Source of the DNA: Streptomyces sp. CGMCC 4.7035 | Lineage (GTDB): Bacteria; Actinomycetota; Actinomycetes; Streptomycetales; Streptomycetaceae | NCBI RefSeq assembly: GCF_031583065.1 | Contig: NZ_CP134053.1 | Span: 3,100,001-3,164,000, forward strand | Direction: 5' to 3' | DNA: 64,000 bases | Shown: piece after piece, positions 59,346-64,000 of the stretch | How the letters are laid out: every line of letters begins with the position of its first letter | How positions within the stretch are numbered: position 1 is the first letter of the stretch | Position numbers and translations under genes: made by a program | The notes under the pieces: model-generated | Told to the model about the DNA's origin: nothing | Database searches by the model: none | What the model saw: only the letters and a program-made list of their open reading frames with translations

Positions 59346-60397
59346 GCCGCATCTCGCACACCGATCCCGAACTCACCCACCGCCTCAGCAGACGAGGCAT
59401 GCTGGGAGTGGCCGCGGGCGCCACCGCCGCCGCGCTGCTGGGCGCAGCCGCGGCTCCCGCGACGGCCGCCACCGCGGCCGAAGCCACCGCCGCCGAGGCC
59501 GGCGCCGCCGGCCGCGGCCGCCCCGTCCTGCCGCCCGGACGGCTCGGCATCCAGCTCTACAGCCTGCGCGACAAGGTCTCCACCCTCGGCTTCGCCCCCG
59601 TCTTCGCCGAGCTGGAGAAGTACGGTTACGGCGAGATCGAACTCGCCGGATACACGCAGGGCTCGGCGGGCCCGATCACCCTCGCCCAGCTCAGGCGGCT
59701 GGCGAAGGACCACGGCCTGACCCCGATCGGCAGCCACGTCGGCTACTACTCCAGCGACCCGAACGCGTACACCTTCGCGCAGAACCTCACCCAGGTCCTG
59801 GACGACGCCGAGGCCCTCGGCCTCCCCCACATCGGCACCGCCTCGGGCCCGTTCCGCTACGGCTCCACCGTCGACGCCTGGAAGCGCGCGGCCGAGGAAT
59901 TCAACGCGTACGGAGCGGCGGCGAAGGCGCGCGGCATGAAGTTCTACCAGCACAACCACTCCGACGAGTTCTCCTTCGCCAGCGACAACCCCAAGGTCCG
60001 TCTCTACGACGTACTGCTCGCCGAGACCGACCCCGACCTCGTCTTCCTGGAGATGGACATCTTCTGGGCGTACGCCGGCCAGTTCCGCTTCTCCAAGCGG
60101 CCCGACGGCACGCCCGCGCCCTTCGAGCCCCTCGACTACGTCCTCAAGCAGCCCCACCGCTACCCGCTCTTCCATGTGAAGGACGGAGTGAGTGACCCGT
60201 CGAACCAGTTCGGCTACCAAATGGTCGACGTCGGCGACGGCGACATCGACTACCAGCGGTTCATCTCGGCCGTGACCCGGCTGCGGGGCGAGCGCCTGAC
60301 GCATCACTGGCAGGCCGAGCGCGACAACCCGACCGATTCGCTCACGTTCGCGCGCCGCTCCAGCGAGTACCTGCACTCACTACGTGAGAAGTGCTGA
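59342..60397 (+). CDS. Exported TIM-barrel sugar isomerase/epimerase-like protein
   Basis: 351 residues. A twin-arginine signal is clear (LSRRGMLGVAAGATAAALLG, about 15-35), followed by an Ala/Thr/Glu-rich linker (about 38-58) and an AP-endonuclease-2-type barrel. Barrel motifs: RLGIQLYSLRDKVSTL, YGYGEIELAGYT, KFYQHNHSDEFS, LVFLEMDIFWAYAG, PLFHVKDGVSD. The HNHSDEF, EMDIFW and HVKDG segments are the metal-site motifs of secreted 3-keto-glycoside hydrolase/epimerase-type proteins. It folds in the cytoplasm and is exported folded, with its metal. Its ATG overlaps the phosphodiesterase stop, linking an extracellular step to the ebo block. A 17-bp terminator follows. Confidence 0.9.
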   Translation: MSRISHTDPELTHRLSRRGMLGVAAGATAAALLGAAAAPATAATAAEATAAEAGAAGRGRPVLPPGRLGIQLYSLRDKVSTLGFAPVFAELEKYGYGEIELAGYTQGSAGPITLAQLRRLAKDHGLTPIGSHVGYYSSDPNAYTFAQNLTQVLDDAEALGLPHIGTASGPFRYGSTVDAWKRAAEEFNAYGAAAKARGMKFYQHNHSDEFSFASDNPKVRLYDVLLAETDPDLVFLEMDIFWAYAGQFRFSKRPDGTPAPFEPLDYVLKQPHRYPLFHVKDGVSDPSNQFGYQMVDVGDGDIDYQRFISAVTRLRGERLTHHWQAERDNPTDSLTFARRSSEYLHSLREKC

Positions 60398-60418
60398 GTA
60401 ACCGTCCGCGGGCAGACA

Positions 60419-60456
60419 TGAGGAGGCCCTCCCCGAGCCCGGGGAGGGCCTCCTCA
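60419..60456. terminator. Strong bidirectional terminator ending the ebo array
   Basis: TGAGGAGGCCCTCCCCG (60419-60435) pairs perfectly with CGGGGAGGGCCTCCTCA (60440-60456) around a 4-base loop. It lies between the end of the 18-kb plus-strand array and the convergent OFA transporter gene. Confidence 0.92.
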
Positions 60457-60471
60457 CTTCTCCCGGCGCCG

Positions 60472-61878
60472 TCAGCCCGCGGCCTGCGGCCGCGGAGCCG
60501 GCGTGACCTCTCGGCTCCGCCCCGGCTGCCGCAGCAGCAGCGCGATCCCCGCCGCCACCATCGAGACGCCGCCGGCCAGCGCGTACGCGCCGTCGTAGCC
60601 CCAGGCCGCGACCACCATGGAGCCCAGGCCGCCGCCGAACAGACCGCTGATCAGCTTGCCGCTGTACACCAGCCCGTAGTTGGTGGCGTTGTAGTTCTCG
60701 CCGAAGTAGTCCGGGGTCAGCGCGGCGAACAGCGGGTAGAACGCGCCACCGCCGAACCCGGAGAGGAAGGCGAAGAACAAGAACAGCCACTCGCTCTTGA
60801 CGTCGCCCGCCCAGATCACACCGAACTGGGCGAGCCCCAGGACCACGATGACGAACACCAGGGTGGACTTACGGCCCCACCTGTCCGACAACCAGCCCAC
60901 GACACCGCGGCCGACGCCGTTGATGACCGCCATGACGCCCATCGACGAGGCCGCCACCAGCGGGCCGAAGCCCACGTCCTTGGCGAAGTCGACCTGGAAG
61001 GAGATACCGAAGATCGACACACCGGCGGTCATCACGATGGAGATCCACATCAGCGGCAGCATGCCCGTTCTGATGGCCTCCTTGGGCGTGTACTGCCTCG
61101 CCGCCGGAGGGTTCTTGGCCAGACCCGTCGCGGTCCTCCCGGCGCCCGCGTACGTCAGCGGGTCGATGTCCGAGGGCCACCAGTTCTTCGGCGGGTCCTT
61201 GAAGAAGAACGCGCATCCTGCCACCACGACCATGATGTAGCAGCCGATGAGGTCGAGGACCCGGTGGTAGTTCGCCGTGTCGAAGCCGTAGTTGAAGATG
61301 AAGATGAACGGCAGCGAGCCGTACGCGAACCCGCCGTTGACGAACCCGGTCCGTGCGCCCCTGCGCTCCGGGAACCACTTGCCGACCATGTTGATGCAGG
61401 TCGCGTAGACCAGGCCGGCCCCGATACCGCCGACCACGCCGAATCCCAGGATCGCCGGCAGGACGTTGCTCAGGTGCGACAGGGCGAGGAAACCGACCAC
61501 GCACAGGCCGGAGCCGACGTACATCGCCGCGCGCGCGGTCAGGATGCCCTTCTCCCGCAGCCAGCCCGCGGGAAAGGCGATGCCGGCCTGGAAGAAGACC
61601 CAGACACTGAGGATCCAGAAGGTGTTGCTCTGCGTCCAGCCGTGCGCGTGGGACAGGGTGTCCTCCGCGGAGCCGTACGCGTACTCGAAGACACTGATCG
61701 CCATCATGGCGATCCACGGCAGGTAGATCATGAGTTTGCGCGAGTGGCCGAGGATGTCCCGGTCGCTCTCGCCGACGCGGTAGACGCGGCCGCGGGAGTC
61801 GGTCACTTCGCGGTAGGGACGGTTTGCGGCGTCGGAGTGTGCCGCCGAGCTCTTTGTCGCGAACGGATCTGCCGTCAT
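60472..61878 (-). CDS. OFA-family MFS transporter, second tandem copy
   Basis: 468 residues with 12 predicted membrane segments. OFA-type features: SAEDTLSHAHGWTQSNTFWI in loop 1-2, WVFFQAGIAFPAGWLRE, INMVGKWFPERRGARTGFVN and NGGFAYGSLPFIF, then FFKDPPKNWWPSDIDP and SGFGGGAFYPLFAALTPDYF, ENYNATNYGLVY. The YFGENYNATNYG motif is shared with oxalate/formate exchangers. It begins one base after the stop of a close paralogue (61880-63271), so the pair is co-transcribed and likely arose by duplication. The N-terminal cytoplasmic segment includes YREVTDSRGRVYRVGESDRD, shared with the paralogue. Confidence 0.92.
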   Translation of the reverse strand: MTADPFATKSSAAHSDAANRPYREVTDSRGRVYRVGESDRDILGHSRKLMIYLPWIAMMAISVFEYAYGSAEDTLSHAHGWTQSNTFWILSVWVFFQAGIAFPAGWLREKGILTARAAMYVGSGLCVVGFLALSHLSNVLPAILGFGVVGGIGAGLVYATCINMVGKWFPERRGARTGFVNGGFAYGSLPFIFIFNYGFDTANYHRVLDLIGCYIMVVVAGCAFFFKDPPKNWWPSDIDPLTYAGAGRTATGLAKNPPAARQYTPKEAIRTGMLPLMWISIVMTAGVSIFGISFQVDFAKDVGFGPLVAASSMGVMAVINGVGRGVVGWLSDRWGRKSTLVFVIVVLGLAQFGVIWAGDVKSEWLFLFFAFLSGFGGGAFYPLFAALTPDYFGENYNATNYGLVYSGKLISGLFGGGLGSMVVAAWGYDGAYALAGGVSMVAAGIALLLRQPGRSREVTPAPRPQAAG

Positions 61879-61879
61879 A

Positions 61880-63271
61880 TCAGGCCATTTCCTCGCCGAG
61901 CGGTTGCGGGTTGGGAACGATGCGACGACGGGCCCCCGGCCTTGCGGGCGCCTTCAGGAAGAGCGCCAGTACCGCGGAGGCCAGCCCGATGGAACCTGCC
62001 AGGACGAACGCGCCCTCGTAGTCCCAGGCGCCGACCACGATCGAGCCGACGCCGGAGCCCACGAGACCCGAGATGAGCTTCGAGCTGTAGACCATCCCGT
62101 AGTTCGTGGCGTTGTTGTTCTCGCCGAAGTAGTCCGCCGTCATGGCCGCGAACAGCGGGAAGATCGCACCGCCGCCGAAGCCGGAGACCATGGAGCAGAA
62201 CAGGAAGAACGGCATGCTGCCCATCCGGCCGGAGACCAGCACGCCGAACTGGGCGGTGCCGAGCACGATGCAGACGATGATCAGCGTGTTACGGCGGCCG
62301 CAGCGGTCGGATATCCAGCCGATGACGCCGCGTCCGGTGCCGTTGACGATGGCCTTCAGGGACATCGCCGTGGCCACGATCCCGCCCGCGAAACCCATGT
62401 CCTTGCCGAACGGCACCTGGAAGGCGATACCGAAGATATTGATGCCGGCCGTGCACAGCAGACAGAACCACATCATCCACAGAACGGGGGTGCGGGCGGC
62501 CTCCCCGGGGGTGTACTGCTTGACCGCCGGAGGGTTCTTCTCCAGCGCCCGGCGGATCTTCGGGTCGTCGGTCAACCTGAGCGGGTCGACGTGCGGCGGC
62601 CACCAGTTCTTCGGCGGGTCCTTGAAGAACCACCCCGCGAACGCCACGACGGAGCAGCAGATGAGGCCCACCGTCACCAGGACGCCCTTGTAGTTGCCGA
62701 GATCCATGTACGAGGTGAACAGGAAGACGAAGGGCACCGAGCCGTAGGCGAAACCGCCGTTGACCATGCCGGTCTTGCCGCCCTTGCGCTCCGGATACCA
62801 CTTGCCGACCATGTTCACGCAGGTCGCGTAGACGAGTCCGGCGCCGATGCCGCTGCACACGCCGAAGCCGAGGTAGGCGACGGTCACGTGCGGCGCGTAC
62901 GCGAGGGAGAGATAGCCGAGGACCGTGCCCAGCGCGCCGAGCATCATCGCGTGCCGCGCGGGCAGCCTGCCGTTCTCCCGCAGCCGCCCGGCCGGGAAGG
63001 CCACGGCCGCCTGGAAGAACACCCAGACACCCATCAGCCAGAAGATGTGCCCACTGCTCCACAGGTGGGCCTCGTGCAGTGTGTCCTCGGCCGATGTGAA
63101 CGCGTACTCCGAGGAGCTGATGCCCAGCATGCCCATCCACGGGAAGAGCACCATGGTCCAGCGCGGCCGCCCCATGATGTCCCGGTCACTCTCGCCGATC
63201 CGGTACACGCGGCCGTTGCGGTCCGTCACCTCCCTGTAGGGGACGGACATCGAATAGTCGGTCGTTGTCAT
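61880..63271 (-). CDS. OFA-family MFS transporter, first tandem copy
   Basis: 463 residues and clearly paralogous to the next gene (shared YREVTDRNGRVYRIGESDRD, FFKDPPKNWWP, QYTPGEAARTPV, YFGENNNATNYGMVYSSKLI). The ATG at 63271 is chosen because AAGGGGTG lies eight bases upstream and the paralogue begins at the same place; a longer frame to 63388 is not conserved. Family substrates are oxalate, formate and similar monocarboxylates. Two non-identical subunits in tandem could form a heteromeric carrier or two carriers with different cargo. It lies downstream of the acyl-CoA ligase on the same strand. Confidence 0.92.
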   Translation of the reverse strand: MTTTDYSMSVPYREVTDRNGRVYRIGESDRDIMGRPRWTMVLFPWMGMLGISSSEYAFTSAEDTLHEAHLWSSGHIFWLMGVWVFFQAAVAFPAGRLRENGRLPARHAMMLGALGTVLGYLSLAYAPHVTVAYLGFGVCSGIGAGLVYATCVNMVGKWYPERKGGKTGMVNGGFAYGSVPFVFLFTSYMDLGNYKGVLVTVGLICCSVVAFAGWFFKDPPKNWWPPHVDPLRLTDDPKIRRALEKNPPAVKQYTPGEAARTPVLWMMWFCLLCTAGINIFGIAFQVPFGKDMGFAGGIVATAMSLKAIVNGTGRGVIGWISDRCGRRNTLIIVCIVLGTAQFGVLVSGRMGSMPFFLFCSMVSGFGGGAIFPLFAAMTADYFGENNNATNYGMVYSSKLISGLVGSGVGSIVVGAWDYEGAFVLAGSIGLASAVLALFLKAPARPGARRRIVPNPQPLGEEMA

Positions 63272-63414
63272 GTCGCTCAGCACCCCTTGCGTCGAAAGTT
63301 CTGGCCAGCGCCCCCTGTCCAATGCCTTTCGTGCGCGCACGGGTCCCGGGGCCGGCCGACGCGCACCGTCGTCCGGCCCCGTACTCATTCACCTCATGAA
63401 CCACCACCCGGCAT

Positions 63415-63529
63415 CCCCGCCGCACGCGCCCAGCGAGCGGGTTTTCGCCCGGGGGTCAACCCCCGGACCCCCGGCCGGTCCTGTACGTGCCCGGCCCGTC
63501 ACAGGAGCCCCGCCGCACGCGCCCAGCGA
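63415..63529. repeat. 22-bp direct repeat flanking a terminator-like hairpin
   Basis: The same 22 bases, beginning CCCCGCCGCACGCG and ending CCCAGCGA, occur at 63415-63436 and at 63508-63529. The second copy lies inside the last codons of the acyl-CoA ligase gene. Between them CGGGGGT (63450-63456) pairs with ACCCCCG (63459-63465), and CGGG/CCCG pairing lies beside it, which would terminate the minus-strand ligase. The first copy looks like a duplicated scrap of the gene's 3' end. Confidence 0.7.
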
Positions 63530-64000
63530 TACTTCGCACCGAGCACGGCCACCGGCTTCTCGGTCGTGTACGGGTACGCCACGACCCCCCGCTCGTACAG
63601 GTACTGGCAGGCCTCCTCGACCTCGACGTCACCCGCGAGCGACGCCACCACCGGCTTCTCGATGCCACGCTCACGGAATTCGGCCACCACGCGCGCGGTG
63701 AGCTCGGCGAACACCATCGGAGGAGTCACGATGGTGTGCCAGTAGCCCAGCACCAGCGCGTGGATGCGCGGGTCCTCAAGGCCCAGCCGGATCGTCGCCT
63801 CGTACGTCGACGGTGGCTCGCCCCCGGTGATGTCCACCGGGTTGCCCGCGGCCCCGAAGGGCGGAATGAACTCCCTGAAGGACGCGTCCAGGTCCGGCGG
63901 GATCTCCATCAGGGACAGGCCGTTGTCGGTCACCGCGTCGGACAGCAGTACGCCACTGCCGCCCGCCCCGGTGATGATCACCACGTTGTCCCCCTTCGGG
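63499..64000 (-). CDS. C-terminal part of an NDP-forming acyl-CoA ligase (acetate-CoA ligase family)
   Basis: The frame is open to the window edge, so this is a gene's last 166 codons. VVIITGAGGSGVLLSDAVTD, LSLMEIPPDLDASFREFIPP, FGAAGNPVDITGG, and HALVLGYWHTIVTPPMVF with KPVVASLAGDVEVEEACQYL match the succinyl-CoA-ligase-like CoA/His-phosphate domain of NDP-forming acetate-CoA ligases. The domain is at the C-terminus, so the ATP-grasp half may precede it. Upstream of two OFA transporters and near a formate dehydrogenase locus, a role in oxalate or another small acid's CoA activation is plausible but unproven. Confidence 0.8.
   Translation of the reverse strand, partial: PKGDNVVIITGAGGSGVLLSDAVTDNGLSLMEIPPDLDASFREFIPPFGAAGNPVDITGGEPPSTYEATIRLGLEDPRIHALVLGYWHTIVTPPMVFAELTARVVAEFRERGIEKPVVASLAGDVEVEEACQYLYERGVVAYPYTTEKPVAVLGAKYRWARAAGLL

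Overview
The window is high-GC chromosomal DNA from an actinomycete, almost certainly a Streptomyces. The support is the very G/C-rich third codon positions, abundant GTG starts, CebR-type cellulose operators, a rare TTA (bldA-type) codon in a secreted enzyme, a DUF5753/HTH regulator, and many twin-arginine or Sec-exported polysaccharide enzymes. No rRNA, integrase, transposase or CRISPR array was seen. The only RNA gene is one tRNA-like gene with abnormal structure.

Left part (1-30 kb): housekeeping and accessory genes. These are a membrane phosphodiesterase, OsmC, methyltransferases, regulators and a pterin dehydratase. They are followed by a plant-polysaccharide block: GH48 facing GH5-GH6 cellulases across two CebR-type boxes, with the decapitated 5' end of a GH74 gene left behind GH48. 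Then come a MerR-promoter-driven SDR, a GH75 chitosanase with a CsnR-type operator, an aldo/keto reductase, an acyl-CoA synthetase, an MFS pump with a divergent AsnC regulator, two LysR regulators, a bile-acid-type symporter, a DUF4185 protein, the tRNA-like gene, and an oxidoreductase/MarR divergon.

Middle (30-40.4 kb): a formate module. A minus-strand operon (ketopantoate-reductase-like gene, formate dehydrogenase catalytic subunit, NuoE-NuoF fusion, Fe-S subunit, fdhD) faces an oxalate/formate-family transporter with a 42-residue partner. A KAS-III-like enzyme and a GntR/FCD regulator follow. The formate dehydrogenase alpha chain is split: its Mo-proximal [4Fe-4S] domain is encoded two genes downstream of the catalytic domain. 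Two more oxalate/formate-family transporters and the end of an acyl-CoA ligase lie at the right edge (60.4-64 kb), consistent with oxalate/formate use.

Right part (40.6-60.4 kb): the most interesting region. A ROK regulator is followed by three 23-bp iterons and then 15 co-oriented genes. They encode a ribose-type ABC importer, a Gfo/Idh/MocA oxidoreductase, a TIM-barrel isomerase, a secreted PQQ-type sugar dehydrogenase, and a secreted ThuA-DUF1080 protein. Next comes a tightly coupled block: myo-inositol-phosphate-synthase-like cyclase, UbiA-type prenyltransferase, TIM-barrel isomerase, EboA, TatD/EboB-like hydrolase, EboE, EboF-like phosphodiesterase, and an exported TIM-barrel protein. 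This is an ebo module in which an inositol-phosphate-synthase-like cyclase stands where other ebo clusters carry a dehydroquinate-synthase-like cyclase. I infer that sugar uptake and oxidation are coupled to making a prenylated cyclitol-type metabolite of unknown structure.
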